Below are positions 24,901 through 33,156 of a DNA stretch of 64,000 nt, one piece after another. How positions within the stretch are numbered: the stretch's first letter is position 1; every line of letters starts with the position of its first letter. Made by a program: the position numbers and the translations under genes. Source of the stretch: an uncultured Eubacterium sp. (lineage in GTDB: Bacteria; Bacillota; Clostridia; Oscillospirales; Acutalibacteraceae); assembly GCA_934561395.1 (NCBI GenBank), contig CAKTGF010000002.1, positions 287,075 through 351,074 of the forward strand, read 5' to 3'. Below the pieces are notes generated by a model that was not told the DNA's origin, did no database searches, and saw nothing but the letters and a program-made list of their open reading frames with translations.

Positions 24901-26561
24901 TATTTTTCCTCCTTGTAGTAGTTGAGTGCGTCTGTTAAACGCCTTTTTACTGTATCCTCCCCTAACAGGGCGGTAATTGAATATAAATCCGGTGTGTTGG
25001 TTCTGCCTGTGAGCGCCACACGAACGATTGTTGAAACATCGCCGATATGACCTGAGTAAGCATCGGGATTTGCCTTAAACTCCTTAACATTCGGGGTGCA
25101 GCCAACCTGCGGGCAAATTTCTTTCATTCTGGCAAACCAAGTGTCCTTATCATCGGCAAGGTTAACGGCGTCAATATATCTTTCCAAAACCTTAACCGCA
25201 AGGTCAGCCGTGCAGTTGCCGTTGAGCTGATAGCAGGGCTCAAAAGTTTCGTCATACATATAGCTGATATATTGGGCAATGTCGCTCCACTTGGCAATGT
25301 CCTTTCTGGGGTTCTTGCCCTCACGGTCAATGTTAAGAACAGCAACAGCCTTTTCCTTGTTTTGTTCAAAGAGCGACGCCAATTTGCCGTCATACTGCTT
25401 TGCCCAAGCGTATGAAAGGTCAAATACCTTTTGTGCAGGCATTTTTGAAATAACATTCTTAGAAATGTCGGTCAGCTTAACCATATCAAACAGTGCGCCC
25501 GACACGCTCATTTTTTTAAGATTAAAGGGGAATTTGTTAATATCCTCTGTTTTGTTGACCTTGCGCCAGTCCTCAAAATTTGAGTTTGCAAGGGTCATCA
25601 TATATTCGTTAACGCTTTCCATGGGGAAACCCTGCTCTGCATAGTAGGTTACCGCAGCCTCAGGGTCCTTGCGCTTTGAAAGCTTGCGTTTGCCGCCGTT
25701 TTCCTCTTTCATAATGGGTGCAACATGGGCATATTTAGGTGCCTTAAAGCCAAGGCATCTGAATAGCTGCAAATGAATAGGTGTTGAAGAAATCCATTCG
25801 TCGCCCCTTACAACATGGGTGGTGCGCATCAGGTGGTCGTCAATTGCGTGGGCAAAGTGATAGGTGGGAATACCGTCGGACTTTAAAAGAACAATGTCCT
25901 GCACATTTTCCGGCATTTCGATTTTGCCCTTAATCATATCGTCAAAATAGCATTTTTTATCAAGCTGACCGGGGGATTTTAAACGCAGGGTCCAAGGAAG
26001 ACCGTTTTTAATGTTTTCCTCTATTTGCTCAAGGGTTAAGCTCCTGCACTTTGCGTAGCTGCCCCAATAGCCTTTGGTGCTCTCGTTTTCCTGCGAGGCT
26101 CTGATTTCATCAAGCTCCTCGGCAGAGCAAAAGCAGGGGTAAGCCAAATCCTTTTTAACAAGCTCCTTGGCATAGCACTGGTAAATATCCTTCCTTGCGC
26201 TTTGGTAGTAAGGACCGTAGCTGCCGCTTTCGGTATCGTCGCCGATTACGCCCTCGTCAGGCACAATGCCATATACCGATAAGCCCTTAAGCATAACCTC
26301 AATTGCGCCCTCAACTTTGCGCTTTTGGTCGGTATCCTCAACCCTTACAAAAAACACGCCGTCGGTTGCCTTTGCGGTTTTGTATGACACAAGGCAGGTG
26401 AACAGGTTTCCGAAATGGAGAAAGCCTGTGGGGCTTGGCGCAAAACGGGTAACCCTTGCACCCTCTTTCAGTTGCCTTGCAGGGTAAAGCTCCTCATAGT
26501 AGCCGGGCTCCTTGTCAATTGCAGGGAATAATAATTCTGCTAATTTTTCGTTATCAGTCAT
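24900..26561 (-). CDS. gltX: Glutamyl-tRNA synthetase
   Basis: Class I synthetase for tRNA-Glu. Start at ATG 26561 (AAGGA 9 nt upstream); the TTG at 26567 is too close to the SD. The 553-aa product has VTRFAPSPTGFLHFGNLFTC, where the HIGH motif is HFGN, then FVRVEDTDQKRKV, HVVRGDEWISSTPIHLQL, and KRKLSKRKDPEA (KMSKS equivalent). It is longer than the usual 470-490 aa, with extra sequence in the C-terminal anticodon-binding part. It is first in the operon with glnS and typA. Pairing with a GlnRS suggests that this GluRS only needs to charge tRNA-Glu, although this cannot be proven from sequence. Confidence 0.93.
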   Translation of the reverse strand: MTDNEKLAELLFPAIDKEPGYYEELYPARQLKEGARVTRFAPSPTGFLHFGNLFTCLVSYKTAKATDGVFFVRVEDTDQKRKVEGAIEVMLKGLSVYGIVPDEGVIGDDTESGSYGPYYQSARKDIYQCYAKELVKKDLAYPCFCSAEELDEIRASQENESTKGYWGSYAKCRSLTLEQIEENIKNGLPWTLRLKSPGQLDKKCYFDDMIKGKIEMPENVQDIVLLKSDGIPTYHFAHAIDDHLMRTTHVVRGDEWISSTPIHLQLFRCLGFKAPKYAHVAPIMKEENGGKRKLSKRKDPEAAVTYYAEQGFPMESVNEYMMTLANSNFEDWRKVNKTEDINKFPFNLKKMSVSGALFDMVKLTDISKNVISKMPAQKVFDLSYAWAKQYDGKLASLFEQNKEKAVAVLNIDREGKNPRKDIAKWSDIAQYISYMYDETFEPCYQLNGNCTADLAVKVLERYIDAVNLADDKDTWFARMKEICPQVGCTPNVKEFKANPDAYSGHIGDVSTIVRVALTGRTNTPDLYSITALLGEDTVKRRLTDALNYYKEEK

Positions 26562-26684
26562 AATCAAGTGTCCTTAATCTAAAATTAAAATAACATACTA
26601 TAAATAAGTTATAATATTATCGCACAAAATAGCATAATATTCAACATAAATTTTAATTTATTCCGTTAAATATTAAAATTTGTC

Positions 26685-26713
26685 TTGACCTTGAGGCGAA
26701 TTTGTGCTTTAAT
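26685..26713 (+). promoter_or_regulatory. Promoter of tRNA-Pro
   Basis: TTGACC (26685-26690), 17 bp, TTTAAT (26708-26713), 21 bp before the mature tRNA end. Confidence 0.75.
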
Positions 26714-26733
26714 CTATGTTGACAAGTTGATAT

Positions 26734-26810
26734 CGAGGCGTGGCTCAGTTTGGTAGAGCGCTGCGTTCGGGACGCAGAGGCCGCAGGTTCGAATCCTGTC
26801 GCCTCGACCA
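26734..26810 (+). tRNA. tRNA-Pro (anticodon CGG)
   Basis: Complete cloverleaf: acceptor CGAGGCG/CGCCTCG, D arm with GGCTCAGTTTGGTAGAGC, anticodon stem CTGCG/CGCAG with loop TTCGGGA (anticodon CGG), T arm CAGGTTCGAATCCTG, and encoded CCA. It is a single-gene unit with its own promoter and terminator. Confidence 0.97.
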
Positions 26811-26811
26811 T

Positions 26812-26853
26812 AAGTCCACCGTAATTTTGATAGAATTACGGTGGACTTTTTCT
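26812..26853 (+). terminator. Terminator of tRNA-Pro
   Basis: Stem AAGTCCACCGTAATT, loop, AATTACGGTGGACTT, followed by TTTCT. Confidence 0.93.
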
Positions 26854-26907
26854 ATGCCCGAGAACCGCTTGAAATAAGACTTATCGGCTGTTCAGACACA
26901 TAAGAAA

Positions 26908-26936
26908 CCCCGTCACAGAGCGTTTCTGTGGCGGGG
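26908..26936 (+). terminator. Hairpin, possible prophage-derived terminator
   Basis: CCCCGTCACAGA (26908-26919), short loop, TCTGTGGCGGGG; one G-U pair. A weak T-rich tail follows. It overlaps the start of the phage tail remnant. Confidence 0.45.
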
Positions 26937-27161
26937 ATTTGTGCGTTTTACGGTTGTTTCAGCGGCACGAGCCTTATTTCAAGCATCGACAAGTATATTG
27001 AAATCAACAGTGATAAAACGATCTGCTTTAAAGATACCGCACTCAAAAACGATACGATTACGGGAGAAGATTTTCCGATATTCAAGCCGGGAATTACCAA
27101 CATTATCAGCAACGACCCCGTAAATCGAATAGAGATTATTCCGAGGTGGTTCTATCTGTAA
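26928..27161 (+). pseudogene. C-terminal remnant of a phage distal-tail-type protein
   Basis: About 70 codons read FYGCFSGTSLISSIDKYIEI, a middle with FPIFKPGITNIIS, and end NRIEIIPRWFYL. This pattern (a glycine-rich turn, a PG-N-I motif, and a final IPRWFxL) is what siphophage tail proteins of the Dit/tail-component family look like at the C-terminus. There is no SD or sensible start and no other phage gene around it. It lies 120 nt after a tRNA gene, a usual phage integration target. I read it as the last trace of an excised or decayed prophage. Confidence 0.5.
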
Positions 27162-27180
27162 TGGAGTTATCTATTTGGAG

Positions 27181-27208
27181 TTGAAAATAATAAAAAGTAT
27201 GGTATAAT
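27181..27208 (+). promoter_or_regulatory. Promoter of the NUDIX gene
   Basis: TTGAAA (27181-27186), 16 bp, TATAAT (27203-27208), 43 bp before the start codon. Confidence 0.7.
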
Positions 27209-27251
27209 ATTTTTGAATTTGAATGTCAAATCGGTTTTGGGAGAATAAAGT

Positions 27252-27860
27252 ATGGATCAAATTATCGAATGGGCAAAAGAACTTCAGAGTCTTGCTCAAG
27301 CAGGTCTCTTTTACGGACATGATATATATGACAAGGAACGATATCAACGTATCCGGGAAATATCCGCAGAGATGATGTTGACGAGAGCGGATATACCTGT
27401 CGAAAAAATCAAGGGACTGTTTTGTGGCGACGAAGGCTATCAAACACCAAAGTTAGATACTCGAGCTGCGATTTTTAGCGATGAAAAAATTTTGCTTGTA
27501 TGCGAGAAAGGAAAATGGTCGTTGCCGGGTGGCTGGTGCGAATTCAATCTTTCTCCGGCAGACAATATCGTTAAAGAGACAAAAGAAGAGGCAGGACTGG
27601 ATGTTTGTGTTGAAAAGGTTATAGCTATTCAGGACAGAGATAAGCACAATCCTCCACCGTATGCATATGGCGTGGTAAAAATATTCTATCTATGCAAAGT
27701 TCTCGGAGGTAAGTTTACCGAAAATATTGAGACATCGGAAAGCAGATTTTTTTCAAAAGATGAGCTTCCATTATTAGCTGAGGAAAAATGTAACAAAGAG
27801 CAAATTTTAATGTGCTTTGATGCGTATAATTCCAATAATTGGACGGTCGTTTTTGACTGA
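27252..27860 (+). CDS. NUDIX hydrolase with N-terminal helical domain
   Basis: Hydrolase of nucleoside diphosphates linked to another moiety. The 202-aa product has a helical front domain (about 1-65, WAKELQSLAQAGLFYGHDIY), the type found in Firmicutes NUDIX proteins acting on sugar nucleotides or pyrimidine derivatives, then the NUDIX fold with the box GGWCEFNLSPADNIVKETKE followed by EAG. Relative to the consensus GX5EX7REUXEEXGU, the first Glu of the box is Leu and Arg is Lys, while the catalytic EExG-type end (KEEAG) is kept. Its promoter and terminator are its own. Its place beside a phage scrap suggests possible transfer, which is an inference from context only. Confidence 0.85.
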   Translation: MDQIIEWAKELQSLAQAGLFYGHDIYDKERYQRIREISAEMMLTRADIPVEKIKGLFCGDEGYQTPKLDTRAAIFSDEKILLVCEKGKWSLPGGWCEFNLSPADNIVKETKEEAGLDVCVEKVIAIQDRDKHNPPPYAYGVVKIFYLCKVLGGKFTENIETSESRFFSKDELPLLAEEKCNKEQILMCFDAYNSNNWTVVFD

Positions 27861-27901
27861 CAACTTCAATTTTGTCGCTTTACAAATAAATCACTCTTAT
27901 C

Positions 27902-27935
27902 ATACCACCGGGGATAAATCCCCGGTGGTATTTTT
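27902..27935 (+). terminator. Terminator of the NUDIX gene
   Basis: Perfect 12-bp stem ATACCACCGGGG / CCCCGGTGGTAT with loop ATAAAT, followed by TTTTATG. Confidence 0.93.
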
Positions 27936-28210
27936 ATGCCCGGAAGGAGGTCGATTTCGTGATTCCGGTAGAATAATGCAACCCCCTAAAGCTGTGGTTG
28001 CACCCCCTTAAAATAGTTTCTATTAAAGTTAGGGTTCTTTGCCGTTTTTTACCTATTTACCGTTAACTATTCGCTGAAAATGCCGATTTGGGAGTAATAG
28101 GTAACAGCGAAAAATCATAACAATCGGCATTATAATTTTCGCAAATTCGGCGATGTTTTAAATTAAAGAAAACTTTGTTTATATTTTTTGTAAACAAAAG
28201 GGAATTTTCG
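27936..28210. other. Gene-poor stretch, possible further mobile-element remnant
   Basis: No supported gene. An AAGGAGG (27943-27949) is followed by two tiny frames (GTG at 27959 with five codons; an ATG frame of 11 codons giving QPPKAVVAPP), and GCAACC/GGTTGC form an inverted repeat. From 28020 on the sequence is plain AT-rich intergenic DNA. Confidence 0.35.
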
Positions 28211-28239
28211 TTGCCTGATTGCCTTTTTGATAGTATAAT
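28211..28239 (+). promoter_or_regulatory. Promoter of the GNAT fusion gene
   Basis: TTGCCT (28211-28216), 17 bp, TATAAT (28234-28239). Because transcription should start near 28246, in-frame start codons at 28175 and 28238 are excluded and the ATG at 28289 is favoured. Confidence 0.65.
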
Positions 28240-28288
28240 GAACAAAACAGCCGTTAAGGGTTTAATAAACGGAAATCGGAGCAAAGCT

Positions 28289-29620
28289 ATGGTTAACAAT
28301 GTTAAACGATTTATAGACCAAAAATATTTGATAAAATACGAAAAACTGAATGATCGGGCGTGCGTTGCAGAGGTTAACAGCCTGCTTGAGGAGGCGTTTA
28401 AAAATGCAATGGAAAGCCTGCATTTTGAGTTTAACCACAGCACCGATTTTACGGAAAAACTTAACGAGGTGCTTGATTCAAATGGCGAAATTTATGTTGT
28501 AAGGCGTGGCAAAAGCATAATCGGCACACTGTCGGTTAAGTTTGAAGATGTGAACGCTTGGTATTACAACGGCAGGGCAGTGGGTGTTTATCATGTTGCG
28601 GTTTCGCCGAAATATCAGGGCACGGGCCTGGGCAAGGGGCTGCTTGATATGGCAAAGACCTTTGCAAAAGAGCAAAATCTGCCCCTAAGGCTTACCACTC
28701 CCGAAAAAAACGCAAGCGCAATCGGTTTTTATGAAAAAAACGGATTCAGCAAGGTTAAAATGTACTTGGCAGGGGACCATTACGCAGTTTATTTGATGAA
28801 CTGGGGCTCGCTGACCCATCAATTTACACAAAAGCAAATAAAAATGAACTACGAGGGAACGGCCCTTAATTCCCTTATGAAAAACTTTAGGGTTTGCGGC
28901 AATCAGTCGGACGAAAAAATCCAAAAGCGCTGGCAAAATGAGTTCTTAAAGTATATGGAGGGCTGCGATGACGAGCAGCTTTTAGATATGCGAAAATGCT
29001 TTAAGCGCTACGGCATAACACCCAGGGAATACAGCCTTTACGGCTTTGAGGGCAAGGGCGGCCAAAGCCGTTCAAAATATTTGAGCAAGCACACCGTGGC
29101 GCAGTTGAACGAGGCCTCTAAGACCAAGCAAAGCACCGGTTTGCCCTCAAGCAAGGATGTTGTCAGCGGCTGTGCTCAAGGAGAATACGCAAGCAACACC
29201 AAGGCGTATATAAGGGTGCTTACGGTTAACGATAAGGAAAAAATACACACTGCTTATGCCTGCATTAATTTTGTTGAGCAGGGTAAAAACGAGCGCTTTG
29301 CAGGTATAAATGTTGACAGCGGCACTGTTGAAACGCCTATCTACCGCATTGCCTCGGGCAAAAGGAAAAAATCGGTGTTGGAGCTTGAAAAAAGCAAAAT
29401 TGAAGATTGGAACGACATAAAGGCCCAGGCGGCAAGGCTGGGCGAAAAGCGTGGCGAGGTGCTGCTGGGCATTGATTTTGCCCGCATAAATAACCAATGG
29501 ACTGCGGTTAATGTGGCAACCAAGCCGTCGCTGATTAATTTTCAGCTTATTTCAAAGGGAATAAGGGACACTGTTGAGGGAATTACCCGGCAGGAAATTG
29601 ATGTTAAATTGGCGCTGTAA
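28289..29620 (+). CDS. GNAT acetyltransferase fused to a degenerate ATP-grasp-like domain
   Basis: 443 aa from the ATG at 28289 (CGGAG SD, promoter upstream). Residues about 60-172 form a GNAT domain with motif A VAVSPKYQGTGLGKGLLDMA (acetyl-CoA pyrophosphate loop Q-G-T-G-L-G) and NASAIGFYEKNGF. Residues about 185-443 resemble the sugar-transfer-associated ATP-grasp family: FKRYGITPREYSLYGF at its front, TKAYIRVLTVND, KSKIEDWNDIKAQAARLG and EVLLGIDFARINNQWTAVNV at its end. The central nucleotide-binding stretch of an ATP-grasp seems to be missing and the usual Glu-Asn metal ligands near the end read as VNVATKP, so this half may be inactive. It stands alone between a promoter and a terminator. 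The acceptor is unknown. Confidence 0.65.
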   Translation: MVNNVKRFIDQKYLIKYEKLNDRACVAEVNSLLEEAFKNAMESLHFEFNHSTDFTEKLNEVLDSNGEIYVVRRGKSIIGTLSVKFEDVNAWYYNGRAVGVYHVAVSPKYQGTGLGKGLLDMAKTFAKEQNLPLRLTTPEKNASAIGFYEKNGFSKVKMYLAGDHYAVYLMNWGSLTHQFTQKQIKMNYEGTALNSLMKNFRVCGNQSDEKIQKRWQNEFLKYMEGCDDEQLLDMRKCFKRYGITPREYSLYGFEGKGGQSRSKYLSKHTVAQLNEASKTKQSTGLPSSKDVVSGCAQGEYASNTKAYIRVLTVNDKEKIHTAYACINFVEQGKNERFAGINVDSGTVETPIYRIASGKRKKSVLELEKSKIEDWNDIKAQAARLGEKRGEVLLGIDFARINNQWTAVNVATKPSLINFQLISKGIRDTVEGITRQEIDVKLAL

Positions 29621-29635
29621 GGCGTGTAATGAACT

Positions 29636-29670
29636 AAAAAACACAGGGAGTTTTGCTCCCTGTGTTTTTG
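29636..29670. terminator. Bidirectional intrinsic terminator
   Basis: AAAACACAGGGAG, loop, CTCCCTGTGTTTTT; serves the GNAT fusion gene and the convergent nadE unit. Confidence 0.93.
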
Positions 29671-29701
29671 TGTATAAGATTTAATTTAAGTTTGCTGAAT
29701 G

Positions 29702-30427
29702 TTAAAATTCCGGCTTAAATGCAGGCATCAATTCAAGCTTAAACAGGTTTGTTTTGTGCTTGTAATCAATTTTTTCCTTAGTTTCGGGGTTATCAATTTC
29801 GCCGGTTCTGATATATTTATCAAGCTCGTCATAGGTAAAGCCAAGGTTTTCCTCATCCGTCTTGCCGCAAAGACCGTCAATAGGCACCTTGTTAACCAAA
29901 ACCTCGGGCAAGCCGAGAACCCTGCCGATTTGGCGCATTTCGGTTACCGTAAGGCCGGAGCAGGGGCTGAAGTCGCCTGCTGCATCGCCGTAGCGTGTTG
30001 CGTAGCCAACCCAATCCTCCGACAAATTGCAGGTGTTTGCAACCCTGCCGTTATGGCTTTGTGCAACTGCGTAAAGAACCGCCATTCTTATTCTGGGCGG
30101 AAGATTTGTGGTGCTTTGAGTTGACATTTCAAAGGGCATGCTGTTTTTCATGGCAACAACGGCATCGTTAATGTTAACAACATAATGCTTTATGTCAAGG
30201 TGCTTTACCAAAAGCTCTGCCATATCAATGTCGTGCTGGGTGCCGCAGGGCATAAGAACGCCTATAACCCTGTCTTTTCCCAGTGCCTCGGCGCAAAGGG
30301 CTGCGACAATTGAGCTGTCCTTACCGCCTGAGATGCCCACAATTGCATTGCAATCCTTGCCGTTTTCCTCAAAGAAATCACGAATCCATTGCACGCATTC
30401 ATTTTTTACTTTTTCCGCATTAAACAT
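29702..30427 (-). CDS. nadE: NH3-dependent NAD+ synthetase
   Basis: Last step of NAD synthesis: amidates nicotinate adenine dinucleotide using ATP and ammonia. Start at ATG 30427 with a perfect AGGAGG SD; 7 extra codons upstream lack one. The 241-aa product has the PP-loop VGISGGKDSSI, GVLMPCGTQHD, the core NLPPRIRMAVLYAVAQ, CNLSEDWVGYATRYGDAAGDF and the C-terminal EKIDYKHKTNLFKLELMP. There is no glutaminase domain, so ammonia is used directly or supplied by a partner. It is the last gene of the TSCPD-glycosidase-lepB-nadE unit. Confidence 0.95.
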   Translation of the reverse strand: MFNAEKVKNECVQWIRDFFEENGKDCNAIVGISGGKDSSIVAALCAEALGKDRVIGVLMPCGTQHDIDMAELLVKHLDIKHYVVNINDAVVAMKNSMPFEMSTQSTTNLPPRIRMAVLYAVAQSHNGRVANTCNLSEDWVGYATRYGDAAGDFSPCSGLTVTEMRQIGRVLGLPEVLVNKVPIDGLCGKTDEENLGFTYDELDKYIRTGEIDNPETKEKIDYKHKTNLFKLELMPAFKPEF

Positions 30428-30448
30428 TTTCAGTCCTCCTAAAGACAT

Positions 30449-31183
30449 TTAGTCAAGCCTTTCAAAGCTTGGATAATATTTAAACATAACCTTGCCCTCT
30501 ATAAGGCCACGCTCAACACAGTGTGTTGTGGTCCAATAACGGGCGTCCTCCGAATCCTCACGGTTGTCGCCCATTACAAAATAGCTGTTCTCCGGCACGG
30601 TGTATGTGCCGTTTTCAAGAAAGCCCTCGTAGGTTTTGCCCACTACATAATCCTCTTCAAGCATTTGGGTGTTGCCGTTTACATCGGTTATGTAAACGCT
30701 GCCGCCGGTAATGGTGACCGTTTCGCCGGGCAAGCCGATAATGCGCTTAACATAATAGGTGGTTATGCCCTTTGCGTAATCGTCAGGGAATTTAAATATG
30801 ATAATATCACCACGCTGTGGGTCGTTAAAATCGTAAACAAGGCGGCTTGCAATTACACGGTCGTTTTCCTGAATGGTTTCACGCATTGAGCAGGTGGGTA
30901 TAACCGCATTTGCAAAAACGCAGGTTTTAAGTATCATTGCAACAACCAATGCAATAATTATCGGCAAAAAGAATTCAACAATTTTTCTGCCTGTGGATTT
31001 TCTCATTTCCGCCTCTTCACGGTCTTTTCTCTTTTTCTCTCGCTTGGCCTTTCGTGCTTCCGCCTTTTCTTTTTTCAGCTCCTCGGGGTTGTCGCTTGGC
31101 ATGGCAATTGCGCCGCATTCGTCGCAAACATATTTGTTGCCCTCTTTAACCATTGAGCCCTTACCGCATACTTTACAAATCAT
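30449..31183 (-). CDS. lepB: Signal peptidase I with N-terminal zinc ribbon
   Basis: Membrane serine protease that removes signal peptides from exported proteins. The 244-aa product has an unusual front: a zinc ribbon (Cys3, Cys6, Cys20, Cys23) and a highly charged Lys/Glu/Arg helix (about 33-65), then one membrane helix (68-90) and the peptidase domain. The nucleophile Ser99 lies in IPTCSMRETI (usually PSGSMxPTL), the general base Lys146 in YYVKRIIGLPGE, and the box-E motif is FVMGDNREDSEDARYW. The extension should be cytoplasmic. SD GAGGTG lies in the end of the upstream glycosidase gene, with 2 nt between the genes. Confidence 0.92.
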   Translation of the reverse strand: MICKVCGKGSMVKEGNKYVCDECGAIAMPSDNPEELKKEKAEARKAKREKKRKDREEAEMRKSTGRKIVEFFLPIIIALVVAMILKTCVFANAVIPTCSMRETIQENDRVIASRLVYDFNDPQRGDIIIFKFPDDYAKGITTYYVKRIIGLPGETVTITGGSVYITDVNGNTQMLEEDYVVGKTYEGFLENGTYTVPENSYFVMGDNREDSEDARYWTTTHCVERGLIEGKVMFKYYPSFERLD

Positions 31184-31185
31184 AA

Positions 31186-33129
31186 TTACACCTCTTCGTT
31201 AACTATTTTTAAAATTAACACTTCGTATGGGTGCAGGGTTAAGTTTAACTTGCTGCCGTAGGAAACAAGCTGCTCGCCGATTGCAACGGAGTTGTTGTAA
31301 ACACTGACCGGTTTTGCGTTTTTAAGGTGCAGCGGTGCACCCATAAGCTTGTTGATATTAAGTGTTAACGGTGCGGATTCGTCAGTGGGATTCCTTAAAG
31401 CGATTATGCCGTCGCCGTTGTCAGCCCAGCTGATATATCCGTAAACATTGTTTTCCTCAGGATTGCCGCCGATAAAGGTTGCGTTTTTCAAAATATAATA
31501 ATTTTCCTTTTGAAAGCGCATTGCCTTTGCAAGTGACGCCCATTTGCCGTCGCTCATCAGCTCGTATGACAAATGAATTTCGTTAAGGGCAGGGCCCCTT
31601 ACCGTGCACCAATTAATGTATTTGTCAAATTCCTCGTCGGTATAATTTACATTTGCGCTTGAACCGTAAATAGGCTCGTGGTTGTAAATGTTCTTTAACG
31701 GAATTTGGTTTGCTCTTTTACAAATAGTGTCAAAATAGCGAGCGTCACGATAAGTTATTTCGGCCTCAACCTGGGGTTGGTCCTCAATATTATCGGCAAA
31801 GCCTATATCGCTGCTGTTTTGCAGCCAAATGCTGTTAACCCATTGCAGCCACCAGGGCGACACATTAACATAGCAGGTCATATTTATCCAAAGGGGACGC
31901 CTGTCGCAGGCACGGGCGTGCCTTACCGCCTCAAACAGCTTTATCCAGCGCTGCCACATTTCGGTTACAAAATACATTTCGTTTTCGCCGCCGGTAATAT
32001 GGTCGTGTGATGAATCAGTGCATACATCGTGGCAAAAGCCGTCAAGTTTTAAATAAGTTATGTCGTTCTCGGTTACGGTATCAATAAGAAATTCCGTAAG
32101 CTTATTAACATAGGTTTGGGAGGCAATACAAATTTCCTTTGCGTTTTTGTTTGCAAAGCCGTTTTTGCCACGCTGAATTTTTTTTGCAAACTTGTAAACA
32201 TCGTTATATCCGCCCCTGGGCCCTAACCACAGACCCAAGCTGCTGCCCATTTTTCTGCAATCTGCCGAAATGTTGGTTAAGCCGTTGGGAAAGCGCTTGT
32301 TAAAGCCCCAAAATTTGCCTGTGTAGTCGTTCCAGCCGTCGTCAACAACGTAAGCGTCAAGCTTAGGTGCGTTATAAAAGGCAAGACCCTTTGAAATTTG
32401 GTTGAATGCGTTTCTTACCTTATCCTCGTCAATTTTCAGCATGCCGTCATACCAGCTGTTATACTGAAAGCGCAAATCCGAAGGCAGTGAAATAAAATCA
32501 ATATATTCAAAAAATGCCTTTTGAACGCCGATGCTTGAATTATCCTCTGCGCCGCCGATAATTGTTACCGGGCAACGGTAGTTTTTGCCCACACATTTGC
32601 CGATATAGTATTTAATTTGGCCTGCGCCGTGAATTATTCTGTTGTCGGTAGCAGGGAACTCGCAGCCGAAGAAAAGGCTGTCAATATAAAACGGCTGACC
32701 TAACGAGGCGTAAACGCCCTTTATTTCGCCGTCCTCCATTGTGTCAACGCTGAAGTGGGTTTTTGAGTTGATAATGCCTATGTTTTCAAGTATTACATAG
32801 TCAATTGCGCTGTTGTCGCTTTGGTCAAGAATTAATTGCTTGCAAAGGGTGTTTTGATCGCCGTGCACCCAATATTCAAGGGTAACCCTTACGCCGCAGC
32901 ACTCCTCAAAAACGAATTTCAGGCGGTTGTTTTCCTCAAAACTTTCTTTAACCAAAAGCCCCTTTGACGAAAACTCGTTGCCGTCCTCAAGCCTGATAAC
33001 AAACTCACAGCCGTTTCCGTCGGGAACAAAGCTCATATTAGAGTATTTGTTTAATATTTGGCTTGCAAAGAAATTTGAATTTGCAATTTTAAATTCTCTT
33101 TTTAATCTGTTACTTTCAAGCTTAAACAT
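31186..33129 (-). CDS. Glycoside hydrolase of clan GH-D type (alpha-galactosidase/GH36-like)
   Basis: Predicted intracellular glycosidase: no signal peptide, 647 aa. An N-terminal beta domain (1-220) is followed by a TIM barrel with YNSWYDGM, the clan signature DAYVVDDGWND (263-266 DDGW), LGLWLGPRGGY, and LKLDGF with Asp363 as the likely nucleophile, as in melibiases. It then has MTCYVNVSPWWLQWVNSIWL and a C-terminal beta domain. The overall match to well-known GH36 alpha-galactosidases is partial, so the sugar specificity (alpha-Gal, alpha-GalNAc or other) is open. Its place upstream of lepB and nadE, 2 nt from lepB, gives no clue to substrate. No sugar transporter is nearby. Confidence 0.75.
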   Translation of the reverse strand: MFKLESNRLKREFKIANSNFFASQILNKYSNMSFVPDGNGCEFVIRLEDGNEFSSKGLLVKESFEENNRLKFVFEECCGVRVTLEYWVHGDQNTLCKQLILDQSDNSAIDYVILENIGIINSKTHFSVDTMEDGEIKGVYASLGQPFYIDSLFFGCEFPATDNRIIHGAGQIKYYIGKCVGKNYRCPVTIIGGAEDNSSIGVQKAFFEYIDFISLPSDLRFQYNSWYDGMLKIDEDKVRNAFNQISKGLAFYNAPKLDAYVVDDGWNDYTGKFWGFNKRFPNGLTNISADCRKMGSSLGLWLGPRGGYNDVYKFAKKIQRGKNGFANKNAKEICIASQTYVNKLTEFLIDTVTENDITYLKLDGFCHDVCTDSSHDHITGGENEMYFVTEMWQRWIKLFEAVRHARACDRRPLWINMTCYVNVSPWWLQWVNSIWLQNSSDIGFADNIEDQPQVEAEITYRDARYFDTICKRANQIPLKNIYNHEPIYGSSANVNYTDEEFDKYINWCTVRGPALNEIHLSYELMSDGKWASLAKAMRFQKENYYILKNATFIGGNPEENNVYGYISWADNGDGIIALRNPTDESAPLTLNINKLMGAPLHLKNAKPVSVYNNSVAIGEQLVSYGSKLNLTLHPYEVLILKIVNEEV

Positions 33130-33156
33130 AAAGTCATCCTTATTTATTAGAATTAA

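Noticed and set aside
26734..28010. att sites flanking a prophage remnant
   Set aside because: No copy of the tRNA 3' end was found downstream, so no attachment site can be named.
28175..28288. Longer N-terminus for the GNAT fusion protein
   Set aside because: The predicted promoter -10 (28234-28239) lies inside it, so it would not be transcribed.
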